In this document: in pieces, positions 27,160-35,917 of the stretch
Layout of the letters: every line of letters begins with the position of its first letter
How positions within the stretch are numbered: the first letter of the stretch is position 1
Source: Marinobacter sp. DY40_1A1
Lineage (GTDB): Bacteria; Pseudomonadota; Gammaproteobacteria; Pseudomonadales; Oleiphilaceae
Reading direction: 5' to 3'
Assembly: GCF_016597815.1 (NCBI RefSeq)
Contig: NZ_VCHA01000001.1
Coordinates: forward strand, 248,001 to 312,000
DNA length: 64,000 nt
Made by a program: the position numbers and the translations under genes
The notes under the pieces: model-generated
What the model was told of the DNA's origin: nothing
The model's input: only the letters and a program-made list of their open reading frames with translations
Databases searched by the model: none

Positions 27160-27227
27160 GGATTGCTTGCTCAGGGGAGGGTGTGCGTGTCATAAACGCA
27201 GCATCCACCAAACAGGATGATAGTTAA

Positions 27228-28046
27228 ATGAAGCTTGGTACCCTAGTTAAACCTCTTTTAATCACCGGCCTGATTATCGCTGGCCCTGCCATGGCCGCGC
27301 CCAGTGCGCAGCAGGTGCTGGCAGCATCGCCTGTCGATGACATTGTTGAACGCTACCCGGCCATGATGAGCGAAGGCATTCGCGAAGGCTTGAAGCGCAG
27401 CCCGCAGCTGCCTCCCATGGTTGCTGACACCATTGGATACGTTGTCAGCAACAGCTTTCGTGCGGCGGATATAGAGCAGCAAATAGTGAAAAACCTGGAG
27501 CGCGACCTCTCCGGGAAGCAGCTTGAAGCAGTGGAAGGCTGGTACAAGACACCGGTGGCCCGGAAAATCTCGGCTGTGGAAATTGCAGCTTCAGACCCGG
27601 CTGCCTGGCAACAGATGCAGGCCAAGGCTGCGGAGCTTGGTAAAAAGTACAAAGGCACGGATCGTGCCCGGATGTTCGAGCGCTTTGATCGGGCAGCCCG
27701 CGCAACCGAAAGTGCTGTAGACACCACCATTGCCGTGCAGCTTGGATTGGCAACGGCCATGGCTGCGTTCAGCCCTGACTCAGCAAACTACGATGAGCTT
27801 AAACGGAAGATAGAGAACCAGCGCAATGCTATAAGGGGTGTGGTTGAACAGCAGATATACGACAGCTATTTGCACACTTATGAAAAAATAAGCATGCAGG
27901 AGATGGGGCTGTATATCGACTTTCTGGAAAGCGGGCCGGGTTCTGCATTTTCAAAAACCGTCACCCAGAGTATCCAGCAGGCTATTACCGATCCGATTGA
28001 GTCTATCGGCAACCAGATGGCGAGATTTCTCGCTCCGCAAAAGTAA
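27228..28046 (+). CDS. Exported DUF2059 domain protein
   Basis: 272-residue secreted protein with a signal peptide (about 1-23, cleavage after AMA). Two helix-rich repeats follow, with FYxxP-like segments (VEGWYKTPVARKIS and LYIDFLESGPGSAFS), as in DUF2059 proteins. The function of the family is unknown. The gene is divergent from the transglycosylase gene, and a hairpin lies downstream. Confidence 0.8.
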   Translation: MKLGTLVKPLLITGLIIAGPAMAAPSAQQVLAASPVDDIVERYPAMMSEGIREGLKRSPQLPPMVADTIGYVVSNSFRAADIEQQIVKNLERDLSGKQLEAVEGWYKTPVARKISAVEIAASDPAAWQQMQAKAAELGKKYKGTDRARMFERFDRAARATESAVDTTIAVQLGLATAMAAFSPDSANYDELKRKIENQRNAIRGVVEQQIYDSYLHTYEKISMQEMGLYIDFLESGPGSAFSKTVTQSIQQAITDPIESIGNQMARFLAPQK

Positions 28047-28062
28047 AGACCGCATGGGAGAG

Positions 28063-28091
28063 GCTGGCTCCGAAAGTATTCAGGAGCCAGC
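28063..28091. terminator. Hairpin between convergent DUF2059 and parvulin genes
   Basis: GCTGGCTCC (28063-28071) pairs with GGAGCCAGC (28083-28091) around an 11-nt loop, between two convergent stop codons. No T-run is visible. Confidence 0.45.
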
Positions 28092-28111
28092 TTGCAGGCA
28101 TTCCGGGTTGC

Positions 28112-28390
28112 TTAGCTGCGGCTGGTTACTTCCAACAGGTGGTAGCCAAACTGGGTCTTGACCGGCCCAAGAACCTTGTTGATTTCACCGCTGAACACAA
28201 CCTTGTCGAACTCCGGAACCATCTGGCCTGGGCCAAATGAACCCAAGTCGCCGCCGTTACGGCCAGACGGGCAAGAAGAGTGCTGTTTCGCTACTTCCGC
28301 GAAATCCTTGCCACCTTCAATTTCTTTCTTCAGCTCTTCGCATTTCGCTTCGCTGTCTACCAGAATGTGGCGTGCAGTTGCCTGTGTCAT
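28112..28390 (-). CDS. ppiC: Parvulin-type peptidyl-prolyl cis-trans isomerase
   Basis: 92-residue single-domain parvulin that catalyses prolyl bond isomerisation. Diagnostic segments are ARHILVDSEAKCEELK, DFAEVAKQHSSCPSGRNGGDLGSF (given in part: SSCPSGRNGGDLG) and GPVKTQFGYHLLEV. There is no signal peptide, so like E. coli PpiC it is probably cytoplasmic. Confidence 0.93.
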   Translation of the reverse strand: MTQATARHILVDSEAKCEELKKEIEGGKDFAEVAKQHSSCPSGRNGGDLGSFGPGQMVPEFDKVVFSGEINKVLGPVKTQFGYHLLEVTSRS

Positions 28391-28573
28391 GAAAACGTTC
28401 CTTAAATAAAATGAATGGGTAACTCTGAAAAGGAATGCTGCCTTTCCCCCGCGCTCTAGGCAAGCCCTTTTTATGCGTGTTTCTGCGGCCTCACGGTTAC
28501 CATCGCAAACCTGTACAATGCCGGCTTTATTTAGCCGGTGCTGCGCTGGCCCTTACTTCTATAGGTTTGTTTC

Positions 28574-30160
28574 TTGATCTCTACTGCCAATATCACCATG
28601 CAATTCGGGGCTAAGCCCCTATTTGAAAATGTTTCCGCAAAGTTCGGTAACGGCAACCGCTATGGCTTGATCGGGGCCAACGGCTGCGGTAAATCCACCC
28701 TGATGAAGATTCTCGGTGGTGACCTGGAACCGTCTGCCGGCCAGGTTATGCTGGAGCCGAATGTTCGTCTGGGTAAGCTGAGGCAGGATCAGTTTGCCTA
28801 CGAGACCTGCTCCGTCATGGACACAGTCATCATGGGCCATGAAGAACTGTGGAACGTCAAAAAAGAGCGTGACCGCATCTATTCGCTGGCCGAGATGAGC
28901 GAAGAAGACGGTATGGCGGTGGCGGATCTGGAAGTTCAGTTCGCGGAAATGGACGGCTACACCGCCGAATCCCGCGCCGGTGAACTGCTTTTGGGACTGG
29001 ATATTCCACTGGAACAGCACGAAGGGCCGATGAGCAGCCTGGCCCCTGGCTGGAAGCTACGAGTATTGCTGGCCCAGGCTCTGTTTTCTGACCCAGACGT
29101 GCTGTTGCTGGACGAGCCCACCAACCACCTGGACATTAACACCATCCGCTGGCTGGAAAACATTCTGGTGGCTCGCAGCAGCACCATGATCATCATTTCT
29201 CACGACCGTCACTTCCTGAACAGCGTGTGCACCCACATGGCCGACCTGGACTATGGCGAGTTGAGGCTGTTCCCGGGCAACTACGATGAATACATGACCG
29301 CGGCCACTCAGGCTCGCGAGCGCATGCTATCGGATAACGCGAAGAAGAAAGCACAGATTGCGGAACTGCAGCAGTTCGTTAGCCGCTTCTCTGCCAACGC
29401 ATCCAAAGCAAAGCAGGCCACTTCCCGCGCCCGTCAGATCGACAAGATTCAGTTGGATGAAGTAAAGCCTTCAAGCCGCGTTAGTCCGTTTATCCGTTTT
29501 GAACAGGGCAAAAAGCTGCATCGCCAGGCAGTCACCATCCGGGATCTGACCAAAGGTTTTGATGGCAATACGCTATTCAACAAGCTGAACCTGCAAGTAG
29601 AAGCCGGCGAGCGCGTGGCCATCATTGGCCCTAACGGTATTGGTAAAACCACTTTGTTGCAGTGCCTTGCAGGTGCTTACGAGCCGGACAGCGGCGAAGT
29701 GAAATGGACGGACAGCGCCGAAGTGGGTTATTACGCCCAGGACCATACGGATGATTTTGCTGACGACGACACCCTGTCGGAATGGATGGCGCAGTGGACT
29801 ACCGGTGGCGAGCAGCTGGTTCGTGGCACTCTCGGGCGCATGCTGTTCTCTGGAGACGACATTGGTAAGTCGGTGCGGGTGATTTCCGGTGGTGAGCAGG
29901 GGCGCATGCTGTTCGGCAAGCTGATTCTGCAAAAGCCCAACGTAATGCTGCTGGATGAGCCCACTAACCACCTGGATATGGAGTCTATCGAGGCGCTAAA
30001 CCTCGCGCTGGAGAACTATCCCGGTACACTGATTTTCGTGAGCCACGACCGTGAATTTGTGTCTTCCTTGGCCACTCGGATTATTGAGTTGACGCCTGAG
30101 GGGATTACGGACTTTAGTGGGACTTATGATGATTATCTTCGTAGCCAAGGTCATCTTTAA
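28574..30160 (+). CDS. ybiT: ABC-F family ATPase YbiT
   Basis: 528-residue ABC-F protein with two ATP-binding domains joined by the P-site tRNA interaction linker; ABC-F proteins act on translating ribosomes. Walker A motifs are GANGCGKST and GPNGIGKTT, and both Walker B motifs read [11 protein letters not shown] or similar. The first signature is degenerate ([10 protein letters not shown]) and the second is SGGEQGR, as in E. coli YbiT, which this resembles along its whole length. The start is TTG at 28574, giving the conserved [15 protein letters not shown] lies upstream. Repeat copy A follows the stop. Confidence 0.95.
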   Translation: MISTANITMQFGAKPLFENVSAKFGNGNRYGLIGANGCGKSTLMKILGGDLEPSAGQVMLEPNVRLGKLRQDQFAYETCSVMDTVIMGHEELWNVKKERDRIYSLAEMSEEDGMAVADLEVQFAEMDGYTAESRAGELLLGLDIPLEQHEGPMSSLAPGWKLRVLLAQALFSDPDVLLLDEPTNHLDINTIRWLENILVARSSTMIIISHDRHFLNSVCTHMADLDYGELRLFPGNYDEYMTAATQARERMLSDNAKKKAQIAELQQFVSRFSANASKAKQATSRARQIDKIQLDEVKPSSRVSPFIRFEQGKKLHRQAVTIRDLTKGFDGNTLFNKLNLQVEAGERVAIIGPNGIGKTTLLQCLAGAYEPDSGEVKWTDSAEVGYYAQDHTDDFADDDTLSEWMAQWTTGGEQLVRGTLGRMLFSGDDIGKSVRVISGGEQGRMLFGKLILQKPNVMLLDEPTNHLDMESIEALNLALENYPGTLIFVSHDREFVSSLATRIIELTPEGITDFSGTYDDYLRSQGHL

Positions 30161-30183
30161 AAACTACTGATACTGCGGGGGCT

Positions 30184-30372
30184 GGGCAGACGGGCAGGGC
30201 GGGCCAAAAAACGCTGTGGATACGTCCGTGTACGCTTGGCTCCGCCCTTTAGCGCTTATTGCTCCTGCGTCGCGCTAAAGGTCCTGGGCAAGCCGTCCAT
30301 GGCTTGCCCGTGAAGTGCTTCGCACTCCACCCATGGCTCCGCACATTTTTGGCCCGCCCTGCCCGTCTACCC
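30184..30372 (-). repeat. Intergenic structured repeat, copy A (extended form)
   Basis: Outer arms 30184-30205 and 30351-30372 are inverted with 21 of 22 positions matching, flanked inside by A and T runs. On the minus strand the conserved core (30237-30212) reads AAGCGTACAC, GGACGTAT, CCACAGCG. Between its two GCGGAGCC boxes it has about 85 nt more than copy B, holding three further hairpins: 30246-30255 with 30272-30281 (10 bp), 30286-30294 with 30301-30309 (9 bp), and 30310-30318 with 30322-30330 (one mismatch). Copies B and C lie at 31046 and 63509. Confidence 0.8.
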
Positions 30373-30416
30373 GATCTGAACTTTACAGGTTGGATCAACA
30401 ACAAGAGGAATTTTGT

Positions 30417-30980
30417 GTGAGCGAAGGAACCGTAATTCAGGCGACCCGGAAATGGGTCGAAGATGTTGTTGTTGGTTACAACCTATGCCCGTTTGCCAAG
30501 CGCGAGCTGGTCAGGGATCGGGTTCGGTTTGTGGTATCCGAGGCTGATAACGAGGACTCACTCCTCCAGGCCCTGCAAACAGAACTCCTGCGTTTGGACG
30601 ATGAGCCGGAAATTGAAACCACTCTTCTTATTCATCCTCACGTACTGCAGGACTTTGCGGACTACAACGAATTTTTGGGTGCTGCAGACGGGTTACTGAC
30701 CTATCTGGATATGGAAGGCATCTACCAGATCGCCAGCTTCCACCCGGAATATCAGTTTGCAGGCACTGAATCGAATGATGCAGAGAACTACACCAACAGA
30801 TCTCCGTACCCCATGCTTCACCTGTTGCGCGAAGCTAGCCTGGAATCTGCGATTGATAACCATCCGGATGTGGATGGCATACCGCCGCGAAATATCGAAC
30901 TGATGAACCAACTCGGCGCACAAAAAATGCGGGATATCCTTGCAGGCTGTTTGAAAGCGCAAGATAAAATCGCGGACTAG
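30417..30980 (+). CDS. DUF1415 family protein
   Basis: 187-residue protein starting at GTG 30417, where AGAGGA (30404-30409) gives a 7-nt spacing; the frame stays open further upstream into repeat copy A, but that part is not coding. Family-typical segments are RKWVEDVVVGYNLCPFAKRE, IYQIASFHPEYQFAG and NRSPYPMLHLLREAS. The conserved NLCPFA cysteine and the His/Glu residues suggest a catalytic or metal site, but no activity is known to me. It stands alone between two inverted copies of the intergenic repeat. Confidence 0.85.
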   Translation: MSEGTVIQATRKWVEDVVVGYNLCPFAKRELVRDRVRFVVSEADNEDSLLQALQTELLRLDDEPEIETTLLIHPHVLQDFADYNEFLGAADGLLTYLDMEGIYQIASFHPEYQFAGTESNDAENYTNRSPYPMLHLLREASLESAIDNHPDVDGIPPRNIELMNQLGAQKMRDILAGCLKAQDKIAD

Positions 30981-31045
30981 ATAACGAATTGGCGGTCTCC
31001 CCTCTATAAAGGCGCTGTAAGGAATACAGGGGAGTAGATCAATAA

Positions 31046-31148
31046 GCCAGTGGGAACCCCCTCCCAAAAATGTGCGGAGCCATGGATGGCGGAGCCAAGC
31101 GTACATGGACGTATTCACAGCGTTTTTTGGGAGGGGGTTCCCACTGGC
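31046..31148 (+). repeat. Intergenic structured repeat, copy B
   Basis: Perfect 25-nt inverted arms (31046-31070 with 31124-31148). The core at 31097-31122 reads AAGCGTACAT, GGACGTAT, TCACAGCG, differing from copy C at two positions. Two GCGGAGCC boxes (31074-31081 and 31089-31096) flank the short inverted repeat GCCATGGATGGC. Confidence 0.85.
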
Positions 31149-31219
31149 GTTTGCACTAAACTGCCAAATCAGTGCAAGTCTGAGCCAAGCACCCAGTCAA
31201 GATAAAAAGAGGCACCAAA

Positions 31220-31951
31220 GTGGCAAGACTGTTCGAGCAAATCGATAGCCAACCCTCCGAAATCGGCGAAATCACACTCCGCCGCCGCCGCATCCCCGCA
31301 CTGGGTGATCGAGATATCTACGAAGTAAAACTCGGCGAAGAATTTCTCATGTCCAGCATGTTTGTAGACGCCGAAGTCGCACTCTCAGACCTCGGGCTGA
31401 ACGAAATCGAAGGGGATAACCTCAGCGTCGTCGTAGGCGGCTTAGGGCTTGGATATACCGCCGTAGCTGCACTCAAACATGAGCGAGTAGGGGAACTGCT
31501 GATTGTTGAATACCTCGAGCCAGTCATCCGTTGGCATCAGCAAGAATACGTGCCCCTTGGGAAGGACATCAACGCCGATGCTCGCAGTCGATACATCCAC
31601 GGAAGCTTCTTTGACCTCGCCATTGCCGAACCTGCAAGCGGTGGCTTCGATCCCCAAGCGCCCGGCAAAGAATTTGATGCGATACTTCTGGATATCGACC
31701 ACTCGCCCCGCGCGCTGCTGAATGCCTCCAACGCCAGCTTCTACACCACCGAAAATATCAGCCTGATGGCCAGGCAACTCAAACCTCGTGGTATCTTTGC
31801 CATGTGGTCCAATGAAGGCGAAGACGTCGTATTCATGGACGTGTTGCGAGAAGTATTCACCGACGTTGCCTGCCATGTGGTGAGCTTCTACAACCCGTTC
31901 CAGAACAGAGAGTCGTTCAACACCGTATACGTGGCCCGCAAACCGGGCTGA
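31220..31951 (+). CDS. Spermidine-synthase-like SAM-binding protein (copy 2)
   Basis: 243-residue Rossmann protein of the spermidine synthase/methyltransferase superfamily: GGLGLGYTA at 73-81, acidic residue in IVEYLEPV (about E97), DAILLDIDHSPRALLN (about 153-168) and a C-terminal FAMWSNEGED. It starts at GTG 31220 with AAAGAGG 7 nt upstream. It is paralogous to the protein at 3333-4007 and likewise has no neighbour that makes decarboxylated SAM, so a methyl- or aminopropyltransferase role is open. The sirtuin gene follows 34 nt later. Confidence 0.78.
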   Translation: MARLFEQIDSQPSEIGEITLRRRRIPALGDRDIYEVKLGEEFLMSSMFVDAEVALSDLGLNEIEGDNLSVVVGGLGLGYTAVAALKHERVGELLIVEYLEPVIRWHQQEYVPLGKDINADARSRYIHGSFFDLAIAEPASGGFDPQAPGKEFDAILLDIDHSPRALLNASNASFYTTENISLMARQLKPRGIFAMWSNEGEDVVFMDVLREVFTDVACHVVSFYNPFQNRESFNTVYVARKPG

Positions 31952-31985
31952 ATCAGCCGGCGAGTGTAAAGGAGAGCGTCTGCCA

Positions 31986-32882
31986 ATGAGGACCTACCGA
32001 ACCCGACCCTTCAGCTCGAACCAACGCCTCCCGGATCTTGAAACGCCGCCGGTTTTACATGAGCCGGAACAGGCCGGTGAGTTGTTGGCAGAGTTTATTC
32101 ATTGCCACCCCAGGCTGATGATTTTGACTGGGGCTGGCGTAAGCACAGATTCCGGCATTCCCGATTACCGCGATGGCGACGGAGCCTGGAAGCGCAAGCA
32201 ACCAGTTCAGCACCGTGAGTTCATGGAAAGCTATGAAACTCGCCAGCGTTATTGGGGGCGTAGCTTGATTGGCTGGCCGGTGATCCGCAATGCAAAGCCT
32301 AACCCCTCCCACTTCCATATCGCAGAGCTGGAAATGCGCAATCATTCCAGCCTCGTGGTCACCCAGAATGTAGACCGCCTGCATCAAAAAGCCGGTACAC
32401 AGGGCGTAAGCGATTTGCATGGCCGTGCCGATGAAGTGCTTTGTATGAGCTGTGGCTACCGGTGCTCCCGGGAAGAAGTACACGAACGCTGCGCTGAGCT
32501 TAATCCGACCTTTCAAGACTACAAAGCGGAAGCTGCTCCAGATGGCGATGCCGATTTGAACGTGGATTTCTCCGGTTTTCGCCTCGCAGATTGTCCAAGG
32601 TGCAGCGGTATACTCAAACCAGATGTCGTGTTTTTTGGTGACTTTGTACCGAAGCAAAGAGTGGATTTGGCGAAGGATACGCTCAAGGCGAGTGATGGAT
32701 TGCTGGTGATTGGATCTTCGTTGATGGTCTATTCCGGGTTTCGCTTTTGCCGCTACGCCAAAGAGTTGGGCAAACCGATAGCCACCCTGAATCTCGGCAG
32801 GACACGAGCAGAAGCATTGGCGGAACTGAAACTGAATGCAAGAATCGGGGAGACCCTCAGGGCCTCCCTTGATCACCTATAA
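31986..32882 (+). CDS. Sir2-family NAD-dependent protein deacylase
   Basis: 298-residue sirtuin. The NAD pocket has LTGAGVSTDSGIPDYRDGDG (about 47-66) and TQNVDRLHQKAG (126-137); the catalytic histidine is H145 in LHGR; the zinc is held by C153 and C156 (CMSCG) and C203 and C206 (CPRC). The sequence is of the SIRT4-like class II kind, whose members have lipoamidase or deacylase as well as deacetylase activity. AAGGAGA lies upstream of the ATG. It ends 13 nt from the convergent NSS gene. Confidence 0.92.
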   Translation: MRTYRTRPFSSNQRLPDLETPPVLHEPEQAGELLAEFIHCHPRLMILTGAGVSTDSGIPDYRDGDGAWKRKQPVQHREFMESYETRQRYWGRSLIGWPVIRNAKPNPSHFHIAELEMRNHSSLVVTQNVDRLHQKAGTQGVSDLHGRADEVLCMSCGYRCSREEVHERCAELNPTFQDYKAEAAPDGDADLNVDFSGFRLADCPRCSGILKPDVVFFGDFVPKQRVDLAKDTLKASDGLLVIGSSLMVYSGFRFCRYAKELGKPIATLNLGRTRAEALAELKLNARIGETLRASLDHL

Positions 32883-32895
32883 GATCAGACGTTGC

Positions 32896-34305
32896 TTACG
32901 CACCCACCAGGTTGTAAACAAACACTGTTCCCACAGCCACCGGCGTAATGAAACGCACAGTAATGAACCACAGATTGAACATGGGCTTGGAGAGCGCCAG
33001 CTCCTCTTCCATGGCCTTGCGAGACATGATCCAGCCAGCAAATACCGCAACCAGCAAGCCACCCAAAGGCAACATAATGTTGGCTGTGAAGAAGTCCAGC
33101 AGGTCAAAGATCGTTTTGCCCTCCAACATGGTGATCCATCCCAAAGGCGCAAAGCCTGACCACAGGTTAAGGGAAAGGATCGATGCAATGCCCAGAGCCC
33201 AGCACACAAAGCCTGCACCCAGCGCACTGGTGGTGCGGTTCATGCCTTTTTGTTCTTCCAGCCACTCCACAATGGGCTCCAGTAGCGAAATGCCTGAAGT
33301 CCAAGCGGCAAAGATCAGCAGTATAAAGAACAGGGTTCCGAACAGGCTGCCCATAGGCATTTGACCAAAGGCCAGCGGCAGAGTCTGGAAGATCAGGCCT
33401 GGGCCAGCGCCCGGCTCGAGGCCGTTGGCGAAAACAATCGGGAAAATAGCCAGTCCAGCCAGCAATGCCACGCCGGTATCGATAATACACACGGCAATGG
33501 ATGTTTTGGCGATGGAAATGTCTTTTGGCAGGTAAGAGCCGTAAGCCATCATTACTGCCATACCCAGGCTTAGAGTAAAGAAAGCGTGCCCCAGTGCTAC
33601 CAGTACACCGGCGGTAGTGAGTTTGGAAAAGTCTGGTTGAAACAGGAAGCTTACCGCCCGCCCAAACTCGCCTGTGGTCATGGCATAGCCAACAACGGCA
33701 AGCAGCAGAAGGAAGAGGGCAGGCATCAGAATGCTGACAGCCCGTTCAAGCCCGGCGCGAACGCCCTTGGCCACCACAAGCACCACCAGGGCCATGAACA
33801 GTGAGTGCCACATTAGCAGTGTTATTGGGTCTGCCAGAAGGCTGGAAAAAAGCTCGCCAATGGCCTCTGCCGATTGGCCGGTGAATTGCCCGCTGGCGGC
33901 AGAGCCTACATAGGATACTGCCCAGCCTCCAATCACAGAATAAAACGAAAGAATCAGGAAACCGGCAATAACACCGATTGCACCAACGGCTCGCCAGGAA
34001 GGGTTAATCCCTTGCTGTTTGGCGATCTGTTTGAGGCTGTTCACCGGGCTTCGGCCACCACGCCGGCCAATTAGCACCTCAGCCATCATAATTGGAAGGC
34101 CTATGGCTGCGATGCACAGCAGATAAACCAATACGAACGCGCCACCGCCGTTTTCACCGGTGACATACGGGAATTTCCAGATGTTACCCAGGCCTACGGC
34201 AGAGCCCGTGGCCGCGAGAATAAAAGCAAACCGTGAAGACCAGAGCCCACGGCCGGCGTTCGATCCTTCCGTTGCCGCAGAGCTGGGTGCGTTTGATACA
34301 GACAT
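32896..34305 (-). CDS. Sodium-dependent transporter, NSS/SNF family
   Basis: 469-residue transporter of the LeuT fold with about twelve helices. Helix 1 carries ATGSAVGLGNIWKFPYV (about 32-48), which contains the sodium and substrate site of the family, and NGGGAFVLVYL follows. Helices 6-8 show HAFFTLSLGMAVMMAYGSY. The substrate is probably an amino acid or related compound. ATG 34305 is chosen over the frame from 34365 because AGGAGA lies 6 nt upstream. The leucine-dehydrogenase-type gene is upstream on the same strand, which fits amino-acid use. Confidence 0.92.
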   Translation of the reverse strand: MSVSNAPSSAATEGSNAGRGLWSSRFAFILAATGSAVGLGNIWKFPYVTGENGGGAFVLVYLLCIAAIGLPIMMAEVLIGRRGGRSPVNSLKQIAKQQGINPSWRAVGAIGVIAGFLILSFYSVIGGWAVSYVGSAASGQFTGQSAEAIGELFSSLLADPITLLMWHSLFMALVVLVVAKGVRAGLERAVSILMPALFLLLLAVVGYAMTTGEFGRAVSFLFQPDFSKLTTAGVLVALGHAFFTLSLGMAVMMAYGSYLPKDISIAKTSIAVCIIDTGVALLAGLAIFPIVFANGLEPGAGPGLIFQTLPLAFGQMPMGSLFGTLFFILLIFAAWTSGISLLEPIVEWLEEQKGMNRTTSALGAGFVCWALGIASILSLNLWSGFAPLGWITMLEGKTIFDLLDFFTANIMLPLGGLLVAVFAGWIMSRKAMEEELALSKPMFNLWFITVRFITPVAVGTVFVYNLVGA

Positions 34306-34345
34306 GATTGTCTCCTGCCAGATACTTGTTTTTGTTTGGAAGATC

Positions 34346-34372
34346 CGGGGCCTGGAGTAGCTCAAGGCCCCG
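34346..34372 (-). terminator. Hairpin downstream of the leucine-dehydrogenase-type gene
   Basis: CGGGGCCT (34346-34353) pairs with AGGCCCCG (34365-34372) around an 11-nt loop, between the stop of the dehydrogenase and the NSS start. There is no strong T-run on the minus strand. Confidence 0.4.
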
Positions 34373-34389
34373 TGAAAATATGTCTATGA

Positions 34390-35490
34390 TTATTCAGCGC
34401 CGGCTAGCTGTTCGCTCTGTGCTTGAGCTGCGCCTGCGCGTTTCCGGAAGCGTTCCTCTGCCAGAGTGTTGGCAACTGTTCCGGTTGGAATACCGCTGCT
34501 ATCAGAGCGTTTGAATATCTCTGAAAGAGTTCGGCCGATGCCTTCAACATGTGCGCGCACTTCTTCTGAGGTGCCCCCGGTGCGCTCATAAAACACATCG
34601 ATAATGCCGCCCGCATTGATCACGAAATCCGGTGCGTAGAGGATGTTTCGGTCTTTCACAGCCTGGTCGTGATCCGGGCGCTGCAGCAGATTGTTGGCGG
34701 CTCCTGCAATCACCGTTGCTTTCAGGCGGGGGATACTGTCGTCGTTCAACACAGCACCCATGGCGCAGGGCGCGATTACATCGACCGGCAGGAATAGAAT
34801 GTCCTCGGCGCTTGCAGCATGGGCACCGAGTTCACCTACGGCACGCTGCATGTTTTCTTGGTGAATGTCATACACCCAAAGCTCTGCACCGGCCTCTTTC
34901 AAATGTTGAGCCAGGCGGAAACCCACGTTGCCCACACCTTGAATGGCAACCTTCAAGCCTGCCAGGTCCTCACGGCCGAGCTTATGTTTTACCGCAGCCT
35001 TCAGGCCAACAAATACCCCATAGGCTGTAGTTGGAGAAGGGTCACCGTTGCTGGGCTGGCCATCAAATCCCATGTGCTCAACAATGCCGGCAACATGTTT
35101 GGTATGCCGTGCCATGACCTTGAGATCGGGCACGCTGGTGCCAGAATCTTCGGCGGCAATGTATTGGCCACCAAGCCCTTCCAGATGTTTGCCCATGGCT
35201 TCCAGTAAGGCTTCACTTTTTTGCTTGCGCGGGTCGCCAATAATGACGGATTTGCCGCCGCCGAGATCAAGATTGGCAAGCGCAGACTTGTAAGTCATGC
35301 CCCGCGAAAGGCGCAGCACATCACGCAGTGCTTCTTCATCACTGGCATAGGGAAACATCCTGCAACCGCCAAGAGCTGGGCCGCGGGAGGTGTTGTGTAT
35401 GGCAACAATGGCTTTGAGCCCGGTTTCGGGATCGCAGAAAAAAGACAGATGTTCGTGGTTATCAAATTCGGGATGGCTGAATACAGTCAT
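34390..35490 (-). CDS. Leucine/valine dehydrogenase-type Glu/Leu/Phe/Val dehydrogenase
   Basis: 366-residue NAD-dependent amino-acid dehydrogenase that deaminates branched-chain amino acids to 2-oxo acids. Visible are [12 protein letters not shown] (about 37-48), K68 in GMTYKSAL, the catalytic K80 in [18 protein letters not shown] and the nucleotide loop [12 protein letters not shown]. The length fits leucine dehydrogenase rather than the longer glutamate dehydrogenases. The branched-chain exporter genes azlCD are divergent across a 427-nt gap, which supports a branched-chain role. Confidence 0.9.
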   Translation of the reverse strand: MTVFSHPEFDNHEHLSFFCDPETGLKAIVAIHNTSRGPALGGCRMFPYASDEEALRDVLRLSRGMTYKSALANLDLGGGKSVIIGDPRKQKSEALLEAMGKHLEGLGGQYIAAEDSGTSVPDLKVMARHTKHVAGIVEHMGFDGQPSNGDPSPTTAYGVFVGLKAAVKHKLGREDLAGLKVAIQGVGNVGFRLAQHLKEAGAELWVYDIHQENMQRAVGELGAHAASAEDILFLPVDVIAPCAMGAVLNDDSIPRLKATVIAGAANNLLQRPDHDQAVKDRNILYAPDFVINAGGIIDVFYERTGGTSEEVRAHVEGIGRTLSEIFKRSDSSGIPTGTVANTLAEERFRKRAGAAQAQSEQLAGAE

Positions 35491-35917
35491 TGGATCACCT
35501 CTCTTCCTTGGCCCGAGTGGGCGTTATGCTGCGGAAATAAAAGGCGATTATCTTAACAGGTAGGAACAAATGTGCACTGCACAAGACGTCTCGAAGACGT
35601 GCTGATATTAGCATGTTGAAATCCTCTCCACCTGGCCGGATCTCGGCGGCAGTGGCAGTGTTGTTTTTGTCGTCCAGCTTGTGGCCGGCGTTTTGATTTC
35701 AGTTGCTCGAAATTCCCATTGGGGATAGCCCTTGTGGGGTCGAGCTAGATGTAACCTAATCGGTGTAAACGAGGAGGTCAATTGTAAAAATAGCATTGCG
35801 TGCAGATATTGGCATTTGGGTATTAGTTGCATTTGTAAAACTTGTTGGCAGATCAATAACTCACGTCTGCGGAAACTACTGATACGCGTGAGAAGGAAAT
35901 TTCCTTAGCTTGCTTAG
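35491..35917. other. 427-nt intergenic region between the dehydrogenase and azlCD
   Basis: No gene with coding character is seen; an open frame at 35608-35856 on the minus strand lacks a ribosome binding site and reads as low-complexity. The region must hold the promoters of both divergent units. Two short symmetric elements are present: GTGCA-C-TGCAC at 35572-35582 and the palindrome AGACGTCT at 35584-35591. Confidence 0.6.

Noticed and set aside
30315..30416. A longer N-terminus for the DUF1415 protein
   Set aside because: The extension lies within repeat copy A and lacks a ribosome binding site, whereas GTG 30417 has AGAGGA at 7 nt.
31046..31148. Repeat copy B as an ordinary rho-independent terminator
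   Set aside because: The T run is inside the stem, not after it, and the same core recurs at two other places, so a repeat element explains it better, although a terminator effect is not excluded.
32055..32876. A 273-codon open frame on the minus strand
   Set aside because: It is antisense to the sirtuin gene, whose NAD, zinc and histidine motifs are all intact.
35608..35856. An 82-codon frame in the dehydrogenase/azlCD gap
   Set aside because: No ribosome binding site and the composition is that of non-coding AT-rich sequence; the region is better explained as regulatory.
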